Shown here: positions 53,279-62,324 of the stretch, piece after piece | How positions within the stretch are numbered: position 1 is the stretch's first letter | How the letters are laid out: each line of letters starts with the position of its first letter | From: JASGMR01 sp963664675 | GTDB taxonomy: Bacteria > Thermotogota > Thermotogae > Petrotogales > Kosmotogaceae | DNA: 64,000 nucleotides | Reading direction: 5' to 3' | NCBI GenBank assembly: GCA_963664675.2 | Contig: CAXXLB010000007.1 | Span: 248,001 to 312,000, forward strand | The notes under the pieces: model-generated | What the model was told of the DNA's origin: nothing | What the model saw: only the letters and a program-made list of their open reading frames with translations | Databases searched by the model: none | Translations under genes and position numbers: made by a program

Positions 53279-53398
53279 AATTTGAATACTTTTTGTATTT
53301 TAAATTTTTCAAAGAATCACTATCATTTTAATTTGTGAAATTATAACCTTTTTTGTCCGATAATATCTTTGATGAAAAAGAGTAGTTTTTTTATTTTT

Positions 53399-54025
53399 CT
53401 ATATTATAAGATTAGGTACCAACTCTTTATAATCATTTATAGTAATATCTGCTTCAGTTTTTAAATTTTTCCTGTCCGGGTCAAAGAGAATTGCTCTAAT
53501 ACCTGCTTCGTGAGAAGCACATATATCTATTTCTCTGTCACCTATACTGAAAGTATCTTTTCGCGAAAGTTTGTATTTTTCTAAAATAAATAATATACCA
53601 TCAGACGACGGTTTCCTTTTCAATCCATTCTCAACAGTCAAAATATCTTTGAATAGATCATTCATACAATTCTTCTCAAGAAGTTTTATTATTTTACTTT
53701 TTTTTCTATGAGAAAAAATAAAATTCAAACCCTTTTTCTCTAAATTTAATTTGCATAAATTTACTGCATCAATATAGGGTTTTTGATCAAAAGAGTATTT
53801 ACTTTCGATAGAATTATATTCATTCATAAAATCGTCAAAGTTAATTTTAATATCAAAATCTTCTTTGATGTTTTCAAATGCAAATTCCCTCGATTTTTTT
53901 AACAACTTTTTCAAATAATCTTCATCTAGATTTATGCCATAATTATGAAAAATTTCTCTGAAGACCTTTATTGTCACCGGAAAAGTATCGAAAAGAGTGC
54001 CACCAAAATCCCATATTATATTCAT
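53399..54025 (-). CDS. HAD-IA family hydrolase
   Basis: The 208-residue HAD phosphatase-like protein has motif I IWDFGGTLFDT at the very N-terminus (nucleophile Asp6). Motif II is FIFSHRKKSK, motif III is around KRKPSSDGILF and motif IV is SIGDREIDICASHEAG. The residue two after the nucleophile, normally the acid/base Asp, is Gly8. Such DFGGT variants are known in HAD-IA families, so activity is not excluded. It starts 7 nt after the upstream secreted-protein gene and is likely co-transcribed with it. Confidence 0.86.
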   Translation of the reverse strand: MNIIWDFGGTLFDTFPVTIKVFREIFHNYGINLDEDYLKKLLKKSREFAFENIKEDFDIKINFDDFMNEYNSIESKYSFDQKPYIDAVNLCKLNLEKKGLNFIFSHRKKSKIIKLLEKNCMNDLFKDILTVENGLKRKPSSDGILFILEKYKLSRKDTFSIGDREIDICASHEAGIRAILFDPDRKNLKTEADITINDYKELVPNLII

Positions 54026-54032
54026 TATTATA

Positions 54033-55910
54033 TTACTTCCCTATTTTCATTATCAAAATATCTTTTTTACCGTGATTTCCACTTATATCTCCGTCATTTG
54101 AACTGGTTTCACCTAAAATCAAATAACTTTTATCTTTCAGTTGAATAATATCTTTACCAATATCGTCACCCGTTCCGCCATATTTTCTTTCCCAAAGAAT
54201 TTCACCATTTTCATTTATTTTAAAAATGATTAAATCAAAATCATTTATGTATACATTTCCCAGAATTCCCATTTCAAAGCCTTTAGGTTTATTTTGAATT
54301 GATTCGGTCCGTCCGGTAAACAGAATTTTATCATCATCAGTTATAAAAGCGCCTGAAACAAAATTATCAGATTTGTCACCATAAGCTTTTCTGTAAATAA
54401 GTGTTCCGTTATCATCAATTTTGTAGACAACTATATCATAATCGTCATTCTTTTTTCCTGGAGTTAAATTCACTGTATTTGAAGAACCGATTACATAAAC
54501 ATCATCATTTTTATCCTTGAGAATACTCGTTGCAAAATCATCACCTTTTCCTCCTAAAGTATCCTGCCACAGTATTTCTCCATTTTGATCAATTTTTATA
54601 AGCCAGATATCCCTTTGATTAATTATAATATTCTCTATATTTAAATTATCACTATAAAAATTTTCTATCTCACAATCAGATGATCTCGTATTTCCAACTA
54701 TGACGAAATTTTTATCCGATGTTTCAACTATGTCTATAGCATAATCATATGAACTTCCACCATAATTATTTTGCCACTTTATTTTTCCATCTTTATCAAT
54801 TCTAATAACAAAAAAATCGTAACTTCCATACAATTCGTATTCCTCAGCATCATTTGAAGAAGTAAATCCGATAATTATAAAATCATTCTCTGAAGTCGGC
54901 AAAATTTTATATCCCGCTTCATCACCTTTACCCCCAATAATTTTTTGCCATATAACATAACTATTTTTATCCATCTCTATAATCCAGATATCAAAATCAT
55001 TATTATTACTCTTGTCATAATAAGATATTCCCGTAAGAATATAATTTCCGGATTCTGTTTCTATAATATCCATGAATTTATCAAAACCATATTCTCCAAG
55101 AGATCTTTGCCACATATAATATCCTCTATCGTCAAGCTTAATAATCCAGCCTTTAGAAAGACCGTCTTTATTTGAAGAATTAACGTTACCGTCAATGGAA
55201 TTCGAACCCCCAACTATTATGTAACCATCTTTTGATTGCAAAACCTTGTAGGCGCTTTCATTTTCAGAACCACCTAAACATCTTTGCCACAATAATTCAG
55301 GAACATATACCGTTCTGAATGTAAAAACATTGGAAGATTTCTGAAAACCGTATTTATCCTTTGCTACAACTTTCCATAAATAAATAGTAGAATCTTCAAG
55401 TTCAGTAATATCGATACTCTGTTCAGTGATATTTTTTTTGATCAGTTTCATATTTTCTTTATTACCAAAATAAACATCATATACAATCTTTTCATCATCC
55501 GGATCAATAGCTGCCCACTCAAGTACAATACTCTTTTCTTCGATCTTTTCATTATTAAGTGGATAAAAATCATCTTCGATAAATTCAGGCGATAAATTTA
55601 CGTTAATTACTGATAAATTAAAAATTATATAATCCGTTTTTCCATTTAATGATGAAATTTTTATCACTATTCTATAAACCGCCGGAGCGTCATTTTTTGA
55701 TTGATAAGTGTATATTCCATATTTTATCTGCCCGACACTATTTTGTACAGAAAATTCTGCTCCCTTTGTCACATTGTTCAGTATTTTATTGAGATCTAAT
55801 ACGAATTCCTTTCCCTCTTCGACTGAATAATTCTGAAAGGTAATTACATCACAAAATGAAATGGCGAACAAAAAAATAAATAAACCGGTGATAAATATTT
55901 TTTTTCTCAT
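54033..55910 (-). CDS. Secreted repeat protein, probable beta-propeller
   Basis: About 625 residues with a signal peptide (MRKKIFITGLFIFLFAISF). An N-terminal cadherin-like region (residues ~22-105) and a fibronectin-like domain (IVLEWAAIDPDDEKIVYDVYFGN) come first. Then seven or eight repeats of roughly 50-55 residues follow the pattern ILWQ-x-xLGG-x-GxD, ending in YIIVGxTxSxDG. The repeats look like blades of a propeller of the PQQ/Delta-60 type and may bind surface polymers. The ATG at 55910 follows GGGGAA; the frame upstream to 55931 lacks a ribosome site. No catalytic motif is seen. Confidence 0.8.
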   Translation of the reverse strand: MRKKIFITGLFIFLFAISFCDVITFQNYSVEEGKEFVLDLNKILNNVTKGAEFSVQNSVGQIKYGIYTYQSKNDAPAVYRIVIKISSLNGKTDYIIFNLSVINVNLSPEFIEDDFYPLNNEKIEEKSIVLEWAAIDPDDEKIVYDVYFGNKENMKLIKKNITEQSIDITELEDSTIYLWKVVAKDKYGFQKSSNVFTFRTVYVPELLWQRCLGGSENESAYKVLQSKDGYIIVGGSNSIDGNVNSSNKDGLSKGWIIKLDDRGYYMWQRSLGEYGFDKFMDIIETESGNYILTGISYYDKSNNNDFDIWIIEMDKNSYVIWQKIIGGKGDEAGYKILPTSENDFIIIGFTSSNDAEEYELYGSYDFFVIRIDKDGKIKWQNNYGGSSYDYAIDIVETSDKNFVIVGNTRSSDCEIENFYSDNLNIENIIINQRDIWLIKIDQNGEILWQDTLGGKGDDFATSILKDKNDDVYVIGSSNTVNLTPGKKNDDYDIVVYKIDDNGTLIYRKAYGDKSDNFVSGAFITDDDKILFTGRTESIQNKPKGFEMGILGNVYINDFDLIIFKINENGEILWERKYGGTGDDIGKDIIQLKDKSYLILGETSSNDGDISGNHGKKDILIMKIGK

Positions 55911-55979
55911 GATAATTCCCCAAACAAACACATCTTTAACTTATAAAAAGCTTATATATCTATGCACTATAATAATTTT

Positions 55980-57581
55980 TTAATTCTTGGCAAAAACTCT
56001 AAAATCTATTTTTGGAAATATTGCATCCAACCAATTCAATTTTTCTATATACTTTTTATCAATGTTATCGTCATTAACTTCTTTTTCAATGTTCATAAAA
56101 TTATTCAGGAAAAATTTTGTCCTGTTTTCAGCATATTCTACTGTCGTACCGGTTGTTATTATAAAAGCCCAATCACTCGATTGTGCAAGCAAGAGTTCAC
56201 GGGCCATCTGATTAAGAGCTGCCTCTATGTTAGGATTAGAAGTGTTTTTATGTATGGTGGCCAGACGAATCATTCTTTCTGTCATTTCATCAAGATGTCT
56301 ATAAATCCAATCATTTTTCCCATTAAGCCACACTTCGTTATAACCATTTGCTCCCCACGTTGAGGAATTAGGAACAACAATCTGTACGGCTTCCATTCGA
56401 TCAAATACTTCAGGTGGAGTAGCAGGAATAACTTCAGGAATACTTGCCAATTCTTCAAACAACGCTTCAATAAACATCGGTCCTTCATACCACCAGTGAC
56501 CATAAAGCTCCGCATCAAAAGGCGCAACAATATTTGGAGCAACATCGCCCATTTCTTTACTCAAGCGTAAAATTTGTTCTTTTTTCTTATGCGCAAAATC
56601 TTTTGCGTGAATTTTAACTATTTCTTTTGCTTTATCGATATCGTAATAATCTTTATCATCAATCGATACATTCTTTCCTGTTATTCTATAATATTTTATA
56701 CCTGTATTACATCTTATCCCTGATGGATCAATATAAGGAGAAATATATTCATCATCTCTTTCAAATCCAACGTCTTTATAAAATTCTCTATAAGCGGGGT
56801 CACCGGGATATCCAACTTCAGCACTCCACACCTGCTGACTGGATTCGGGATCACGGGCAAGTACAAAAACCCCTTCAGGTGTTATTACAGGTTCATAAAC
56901 ACCATATTTTGGAGTTGGATCACCGTAGATCAGTCCATGTGTATCTACAAAGAAAAATTTAAGCCCGGCTTCACTTAAAAACTTATCCACGCCTGGTACA
57001 TAGGCACATTCAGCCAACCAGGTGCCTCTTGGCTTTTTTCCCATGTAATTTTCATATGTTTGAACACCAATCTCAATTTGTGCCTTTACTGCCTCAGGGT
57101 ACCTTAACATAAGAGGCAAAAAACCATGTGTTGCATTACATGTGATGATTTCTAAATAACCTTTTTCCTGAAAAGAGGCAAATTCGGATAATATGTTTCC
57201 GTTACACTCCAAATAAAATTTTTTTATTTCGTTTAACTTTTCAAAATAATAGTTGGCCATTTTTAGTTTCTTTTCATTTTCATCTTTTGTTTTTTCAATT
57301 TCTTTCTTCGCCAAAGCTATACTTGAATCCAAATAATTCAGATATTTTTCCTGAAGATCCTTATTAACTAACATTTCCATAAGTGGAGGAGTAATACTCA
57401 TCGTTATTCTGAAAAAAATATTTTTTGATTCTAAATTTTTAAATACCATTAAAAATGGAATATAAGTTTCTGTTATTGCTTCAAAAAGCCACCTTTCTTC
57501 CATATATTGTTTGAAATCAGGATGATTAATGAACGGAAGATGTGCATGAAGCATTAATGTAAAAAAACCATTTTTCTTCAT
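55980..57581 (-). CDS. GH57 1,4-alpha-glucan branching enzyme
   Basis: A cytoplasmic glycoside hydrolase family 57 (DUF1957-type) branching enzyme that adds alpha-1,6 branches to glycogen. The N-terminus GFFTLMLHAHLPFI has the conserved His residues. The catalytic Glu is in GTWLAECAYVPGVD and the catalytic Asp in VAPFDAELYGHWWYEG. The C-terminal helical domain (LLLAQSSDWAFIITTG, WTT-like) is complete; length is 533 residues as in Thermotoga. It is translationally coupled to the DUF4912 gene (4-nt overlap). With pullulanase it would control glucan branching. Confidence 0.93.
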   Translation of the reverse strand: MKKNGFFTLMLHAHLPFINHPDFKQYMEERWLFEAITETYIPFLMVFKNLESKNIFFRITMSITPPLMEMLVNKDLQEKYLNYLDSSIALAKKEIEKTKDENEKKLKMANYYFEKLNEIKKFYLECNGNILSEFASFQEKGYLEIITCNATHGFLPLMLRYPEAVKAQIEIGVQTYENYMGKKPRGTWLAECAYVPGVDKFLSEAGLKFFFVDTHGLIYGDPTPKYGVYEPVITPEGVFVLARDPESSQQVWSAEVGYPGDPAYREFYKDVGFERDDEYISPYIDPSGIRCNTGIKYYRITGKNVSIDDKDYYDIDKAKEIVKIHAKDFAHKKKEQILRLSKEMGDVAPNIVAPFDAELYGHWWYEGPMFIEALFEELASIPEVIPATPPEVFDRMEAVQIVVPNSSTWGANGYNEVWLNGKNDWIYRHLDEMTERMIRLATIHKNTSNPNIEAALNQMARELLLAQSSDWAFIITTGTTVEYAENRTKFFLNNFMNIEKEVNDDNIDKKYIEKLNWLDAIFPKIDFRVFAKN

Positions 57582-58348
57582 AATTTACCACCACTTTTTA
57601 TTTTAGATAATTTTTTTATATGTTCACTTGACGATGGATTCAGATATTCAAGATTAATCTCAGAGGTCAACGAACCATTAAATTCCTCATTTTTCTCAAT
57701 CGAGTTAATTGTTTCTTTATCAAGCTTTTTCCAGTCATGTGATTTCAATAATATCCATTTTTCACTTTTTGAAAACCTTGGTGAACTTGAGGGAGTTTTA
57801 ATTGTGTTGGACTTTATCAAACATGAAAAAGTCTCATCCATATAGTAACCAATCTCACCAATATAATTTGCATTTTGATTTTCTACATTGAAATAATACT
57901 TTCCTGCTTCAACTGGAATTTCTGATTGAAATATTTTATTACCATTAGAACCATTATAAATAATGTTTGTAATATCAACAACCCGTGCAAAGATCTGTAT
58001 ATCAAGAGATTTAAGTAAATCAATTGTGTTATCAGAAAAATCCCATCTTAAATGAACCCAGTATGGGCTGACATATTCCAGGATGACAGCATCTTTTTTA
58101 TATGTTTTCGGTATCTCTTTAATAGCGTGAGATGATTCAATTTTTTCTTCACAAACATTTTTATTTGGTTCATTTTTTCCATAACTGGATGATCCAATAT
58201 TTTCTTCCAAATATTTCTTGATTAATTTCAGTATTTCTCTTTTTTTCATTGTTCTTTTTAACCTTAAATTAAGTAACTTAGCAATTTTTCTCAAATCCTG
58301 AATAGAAGGATTATCTTCAATGATCTTTTTAATCTTTTCATTTTTCAT
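57578..58348 (-). CDS. DUF4912 domain protein with N-terminal SAP/Rho-N-like motif
   Basis: The 256-residue protein has an N-terminal helical hairpin (IQDLRKIAKLLNLRLKRTMKKREILKLIKKYL, described) like SAP/Rho-N nucleic acid or protein binding motifs. A variable linker follows, then the DUF4912 core YVSPYWVHLRWDFSDN ... YYFNVENQNANYIGEIGYY. Such proteins typically precede GH57 branching enzymes, which it also does here by a 4-nt overlap. The core may be a carbohydrate-binding beta-sandwich; this is inference. A good promoter and a direct repeat lie upstream. Confidence 0.82.
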   Translation of the reverse strand: MKNEKIKKIIEDNPSIQDLRKIAKLLNLRLKRTMKKREILKLIKKYLEENIGSSSYGKNEPNKNVCEEKIESSHAIKEIPKTYKKDAVILEYVSPYWVHLRWDFSDNTIDLLKSLDIQIFARVVDITNIIYNGSNGNKIFQSEIPVEAGKYYFNVENQNANYIGEIGYYMDETFSCLIKSNTIKTPSSSPRFSKSEKWILLKSHDWKKLDKETINSIEKNEEFNGSLTSEINLEYLNPSSSEHIKKLSKIKSGGKL

Positions 58349-58363
58349 GGCGATTCACCCCTT

Positions 58364-58394
58364 TTGGTCATATTACTTTATTATTGGTCATATT
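58364..58394. promoter_or_regulatory. Direct repeat downstream of the DUF4912 promoter
   Basis: TTGGTCATATT occurs twice (58364-58374 and 58384-58394) with an exact 20-bp period, two helical turns. It lies between the predicted transcription start and the ribosome site. GGTCATAT is the same half-site seen in the TetR operator at 38646-38653. A repressor site is suggested, not shown. Confidence 0.5.
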
Positions 58395-58409
58395 TTATTA
58401 TTAACTCTA

Positions 58410-58439
58410 ATTATATACGATTATAGCTCTTTATTTCAA
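58410..58439 (-). promoter_or_regulatory. Promoter of the DUF4912-GH57 operon
   Basis: On the minus strand TTGAAA (58434-58439), an 18-bp spacer and TATAAT (58410-58415) form a near-consensus promoter 62 nt before the start codon. Confidence 0.75.
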
Positions 58440-58473
58440 AAATTCTACCCCAGACAACAGAATTAACCATATA

Positions 58474-59736
58474 TTAAATTTTATTTAATTTATCCTCAAT
58501 GATATGCTCCATCCAGGATTCTTCAACATTAAATTGCGTACCATCTTTCATTTCTTTAATTGAAAGAATATTATTCGATAATTCATCTTCTCCTATTATT
58601 ACAGATAATTTAACACCAATTCTATTCGCATGTTTCAATTTATTTTTCATGTTTCTATTGATTACATCCACATATGTTTCAATGTTTCGCCTTCTCAATC
58701 TTTCAGCATAATCAAAAGCTTTATTGAATGCTCGGGACCCTTCAAAAGGCAATATAGCAACTTTCGGATTACTGTCAAATTCAATATCATATTCCAGTTC
58801 TTTCAAAAGGATAATAATTCTTTCGATACCACAGGCAAAACCTACAGCAGGAACACTTTTGTTCCCTATATAATCTATCAATCCATCGTATCTTCCGCCA
58901 CCTAAAATTTGGTCCTGTGCGCCAAGTTTATCCGATCTGAATTCAAAGGCGGTTTTTGAATAATAATCCAGTCCTCTGACCAGATTTTTATCAACACTAA
59001 ACTCAATATTTCTACTTTCCAGTAATTTTTTCAAATTATCAAAATCATTTTTACATTCATCACATAAGTAATCTAAAATTGACGGGGCGTCCTTTGAAAT
59101 TTCCCTGTCCTCTTTACAATCCAATAATCTTAATATATTTTGATCATATCTCTTTTTACAATCTTCACACAATTGATCTTTTTTATCGGCATAATAATTT
59201 TTTAAAGCTTCGATATAATCAGTTCTGCATTTTTTACAACCAATAGAATTTATATATATTTTATAATCATTAATTCTCAGTTCATCAAGAAAATTGATCG
59301 CTAATTCTATTATTTCAAAATCAGCTAAAAAATCTTTTGAACCTATTATTTCCGCACCAAACTGATGGAATTCTCTCAGTCTTCCCGCCTGGGGTTTTTC
59401 ATATCTGAACATTGAACCGGTATAATACAATTTTAAAGGTAACCCATAATTCATAAATCCATTTTCAACAAATGCTCTTGCCACCGGAGCAGTTCCTTCC
59501 GGTCTAAGTGTAATTGAGCGTTTCCCCTTATCTTCAAAAGTATACATTTCCTTTTGCACCACATCTGTAGCCTCTCCGACACTTCTCTTGAATAACTCCG
59601 TGGCTTCAAACATAGGCGTTCTGATTTCTTTAAAACAAAATAAGTTTGTAACCTTTTTTATTGCCTTTTCAATAAAATACCAATATTTCAACTCATCAAA
59701 CGAAATATCTTGAGTTCCTTTTATTTTTTTAAGCAT
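58474..59736 (-). CDS. hisS: Histidyl-tRNA synthetase
   Basis: HisS charges tRNA-His. The 420-residue class II synthetase has motif 1 around IRTPMFEATELFKRSVGE and motif 2 YTGSMFRYEKPQAGRLREFHQFGAE (described). The histidine-specific RGLDYYSKTAFEF, GGRYDGL and the C-terminal anticodon domain follow. The cysteine-rich stretch CKKCRTDYIEAL ... CEDCKKR is common in bacterial HisS. It is the last gene of the Trk operon, 11 nt after trkH. Confidence 0.96.
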   Translation of the reverse strand: MLKKIKGTQDISFDELKYWYFIEKAIKKVTNLFCFKEIRTPMFEATELFKRSVGEATDVVQKEMYTFEDKGKRSITLRPEGTAPVARAFVENGFMNYGLPLKLYYTGSMFRYEKPQAGRLREFHQFGAEIIGSKDFLADFEIIELAINFLDELRINDYKIYINSIGCKKCRTDYIEALKNYYADKKDQLCEDCKKRYDQNILRLLDCKEDREISKDAPSILDYLCDECKNDFDNLKKLLESRNIEFSVDKNLVRGLDYYSKTAFEFRSDKLGAQDQILGGGRYDGLIDYIGNKSVPAVGFACGIERIIILLKELEYDIEFDSNPKVAILPFEGSRAFNKAFDYAERLRRRNIETYVDVINRNMKNKLKHANRIGVKLSVIIGEDELSNNILSIKEMKDGTQFNVEESWMEHIIEDKLNKI

Positions 59737-59747
59737 ATTTCATCTCC

Positions 59748-61220
59748 TTATTTTTCTCTGATTCTAGAAATATCTTTTACAATTTTAACTATTCCATATA
59801 ATATTACAAAAAATTCCAATCTACCAAAAAACATTCCCAAAGTCTCAGTCCATATTATCCCAAGAGGAGCGGACTGAGAAGTAATTCCTATGGATAAACC
59901 GACCGTGCTTAAAGCAGAAGCAAATTCAAATGCCGCGTCCTGTAAACTGAACCCATAAGATGAAATTATCCCCACGCCAATCGAAAATGTTAAAAAATAT
60001 GCAGAAAAATTCATAAGAATTTCCCTGATCATTGATGGATTAACATAGCTTTTTTTAGAACCTTTCCATATTTCAATCTTTGTTACAGATCTGCTCGGTA
60101 AAAAGAAATTGATTATTTGCTGTTTCAACAATTTATATACAACATATATACGATATTGCTTCAATCCTCCTGAAGTTGAATCCAGATCCCCTCCAAAAAT
60201 CATAAGAAGAGTAATCATGAATAAACCGAAAGAATTCCAGTTGAAAAAATCGACTGTTGAAAAACCCGTTCCTGTTAATGCAGACACAGCTTGAAATATT
60301 GAATGTCTAAAATTTTCACCAAGATTTGAATAAAAAAGATGCATCGTTCCAAACATAATCATTGGGATAAAGATAATTAAAATGAAAAAAAGTGATTTTG
60401 GCTCACCATTTTTTTTCAAAGACTTCCAATCTCTTTTCCATAATAAATAATGAATACCAAATCCAGTTGTCCCCAAAATCATTAATACCATTGTAATTAC
60501 TTCTATAAATATACTGTTAAATTCTCCTATTGATCCGGCTTTTGTTGAAAAACCTCCGGTAGCCAATGCAGTTAATGAATGATTAAATGCATCGAAAAAA
60601 CTCATACCTGCTATAATATAAAATACAATTCCGATTATTGCATAGGTGAAATAAATTACTAAAATCCTCCTTACCGAACTTCTCATATTGGGTACCAAAT
60701 TATCCATTCTCCCCTCAGCATTATACAAACCAAATCCGGTTGGTCCCAATATAGCTGACATCATAACAATGGCAAATCCCGCACCGCCAATAAATTGCAT
60801 TATACTTCTCCACACGAGAAATATTCTTGGTATTTTTGTAACATCAACAAGCGTCAAACCCGTTGTAGTCCATCCGCTTGTAGATTCAAAGAATGCGTGT
60901 GAAAACGACAATATCCCTTCAAAAACGAAAGGCAAAGATGAAAAAAATATTCCAAAAATCCATACGAATAAAACAATAAGCGAACCTTCCTGTATAGTAA
61001 CAGGAGTACCGGGTTTAAGTTTTGTCGAAATACTGAGGATAAATCCAAATAAGAATGATAAAATTGCTGTGTAAATAAAACTCAATGAGCTGTTTAAATC
61101 ACCGGGATACATAACACAAAAAATACAGGGAATCAGAAGGACAATAGAAAAAAACATAAAAAGTGTTCCAATGTAACTGAAAACTATCTTATATCTTTTT
61201 TTTAGAACTTGAATATACAT
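59748..61220 (-). CDS. trkH: Potassium uptake protein TrkH
   Basis: The 490-residue membrane channel-type K+ importer has four pore loops with selectivity glycine residues: STSGWTTTGLTLVDV, LATGGFSTKAGS, LTGTGFSTVDFF and STVGLSIGIT. About 10 helices are seen. It works with cytoplasmic RCK subunits; two candidate trkA genes lie immediately upstream in the same operon. Its ATG overlaps the trkA stop by one nucleotide (TAATG). Confidence 0.94.
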   Translation of the reverse strand: MYIQVLKKRYKIVFSYIGTLFMFFSIVLLIPCIFCVMYPGDLNSSLSFIYTAILSFLFGFILSISTKLKPGTPVTIQEGSLIVLFVWIFGIFFSSLPFVFEGILSFSHAFFESTSGWTTTGLTLVDVTKIPRIFLVWRSIMQFIGGAGFAIVMMSAILGPTGFGLYNAEGRMDNLVPNMRSSVRRILVIYFTYAIIGIVFYIIAGMSFFDAFNHSLTALATGGFSTKAGSIGEFNSIFIEVITMVLMILGTTGFGIHYLLWKRDWKSLKKNGEPKSLFFILIIFIPMIMFGTMHLFYSNLGENFRHSIFQAVSALTGTGFSTVDFFNWNSFGLFMITLLMIFGGDLDSTSGGLKQYRIYVVYKLLKQQIINFFLPSRSVTKIEIWKGSKKSYVNPSMIREILMNFSAYFLTFSIGVGIISSYGFSLQDAAFEFASALSTVGLSIGITSQSAPLGIIWTETLGMFFGRLEFFVILYGIVKIVKDISRIREK

Positions 61221-61879
61221 TATGTTTCACCAATGAATGTATTATAAATCGAATTTTTCATTTCCTTCTTTGATATTATTATCAATTTATCTCCCGGCAA
61301 TATATATGTATCTCCCTTTGGTATAATGGAAGAATTATTTCTTTTTATGGCTCCAATAATACCATCCTTGATTTCTATATTTTTCAGTTGTTTCTTTGAA
61401 ACGGGAGAACTTTCATTTATATCTATTTCAAAAATTTCCAAATCAGATGAGTCTGTCAAAAGACTTTTTATATGCTTTTCGACAGTTGAACTTGCGAAAA
61501 TAGCTTCCGCCATAATTGATACAGGACTAACTGTTTTTTCTATCCCGATCTTTTCGAAAACTTCAAGATTTTCGGGATCATTTATCAAAGCAATTGCATT
61601 CTCAATTTCGTAAATTTCTCTGGCGGCCAGACAAGCTACAAGATTATCCTGATCTCTAGGTGTTAAGGCAATAAAAACATCATCACTCTTTAATTCCAGT
61701 TGTTCTAAAACTTTATTATCAGTTCCATCACCATTAATAATCAACGCTTTAAGCTTTTTAGCTAAATATCTGCAATATTGAGGTTTTTTATTAACCATTG
61801 TTACTTTGTATCCCCTATTTAAAAACATTCTACCCAAATAGTACGAAATCTCTTCTCCGCCAATTAAAATTACTTTCAC
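61220..61879 (-). CDS. trkA: TrkA-type RCK protein (RCK_N plus RCK_C)
   Basis: The 219-residue regulatory subunit has an RCK_N nucleotide-binding Rossmann fold (MKVILIGGEEISYYLG). The first glycine motif is GGEEIS rather than GxGxxG, so the dinucleotide site may be altered. NGDGTDNKVLEQ and LTPRDQDN are conserved. The RCK_C domain (SKKQLKNIEIKDGIIGAIKR ... ILPGDKLIIISK) is C-terminal. It overlaps the neighbouring RCK_N gene by 4 nt. Confidence 0.92.
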   Translation of the reverse strand: MKVILIGGEEISYYLGRMFLNRGYKVTMVNKKPQYCRYLAKKLKALIINGDGTDNKVLEQLELKSDDVFIALTPRDQDNLVACLAAREIYEIENAIALINDPENLEVFEKIGIEKTVSPVSIMAEAIFASSTVEKHIKSLLTDSSDLEIFEIDINESSPVSKKQLKNIEIKDGIIGAIKRNNSSIIPKGDTYILPGDKLIIISKKEMKNSIYNTFIGET

Positions 61880-62316
61880 TGTTTTTCACCCTTTGAAATA
61901 AATTTTTTTAATCTGTTTGACGCGAGCATTGTTGGACAGACAATTTCGATTTTATATTTTGCAAAAGTTTTTATATTTTTGGGATTGTAAACTCTCGCTA
62001 TAACATCGTTCACGTTAAAATACTTTTTTACGGTTAATGCGATCATAATATTCGTATTATCATCCGGAGTTAAAACAAAAACAGCGTGGGCTTTGTCAAT
62101 TTTAGCCTCTCTCATTTGTTCAATTTCATTTGCCTCACCGATCAAAGTAAAACCGGTAAAATCAAAGGATAAGTTTTCAAACGAAGCTTCATCTCTGTCA
62201 ATTACAACCACACTGTGTCCTTTGGCAGATAATTCGTTTGCAATGATAGATCCTAATCGTCCGCAACCAATGACAACGTAATAAAAACTTTTCTTAAAAG
62301 GATTTTTAAAATCCAT
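61876..62316 (-). CDS. Second TrkA-type protein (RCK_N only)
   Basis: A 146-residue single RCK_N domain with a good dinucleotide motif (VVIGCGRLGSIIANELS), VVIDRDEASF, GEANEIEQM and VLTPDDNTN. It has no RCK_C domain. Such split RCK pairs next to TrkH are typical of Thermotogota as I recall. The two RCK proteins could form a mixed ring, with this one binding NAD(H) or ATP and the other the ligand of RCK_C; this is inference. Confidence 0.9.
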   Translation of the reverse strand: MDFKNPFKKSFYYVVIGCGRLGSIIANELSAKGHSVVVIDRDEASFENLSFDFTGFTLIGEANEIEQMREAKIDKAHAVFVLTPDDNTNIMIALTVKKYFNVNDVIARVYNPKNIKTFAKYKIEIVCPTMLASNRLKKFISKGEKQ

Positions 62317-62324
62317 TTTTACAC

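Noticed and set aside
53279..53398. Terminator or small RNA after the Cache gene
   Set aside because: There is an imperfect AT-only hairpin, but pairing is weak and has no GC core.
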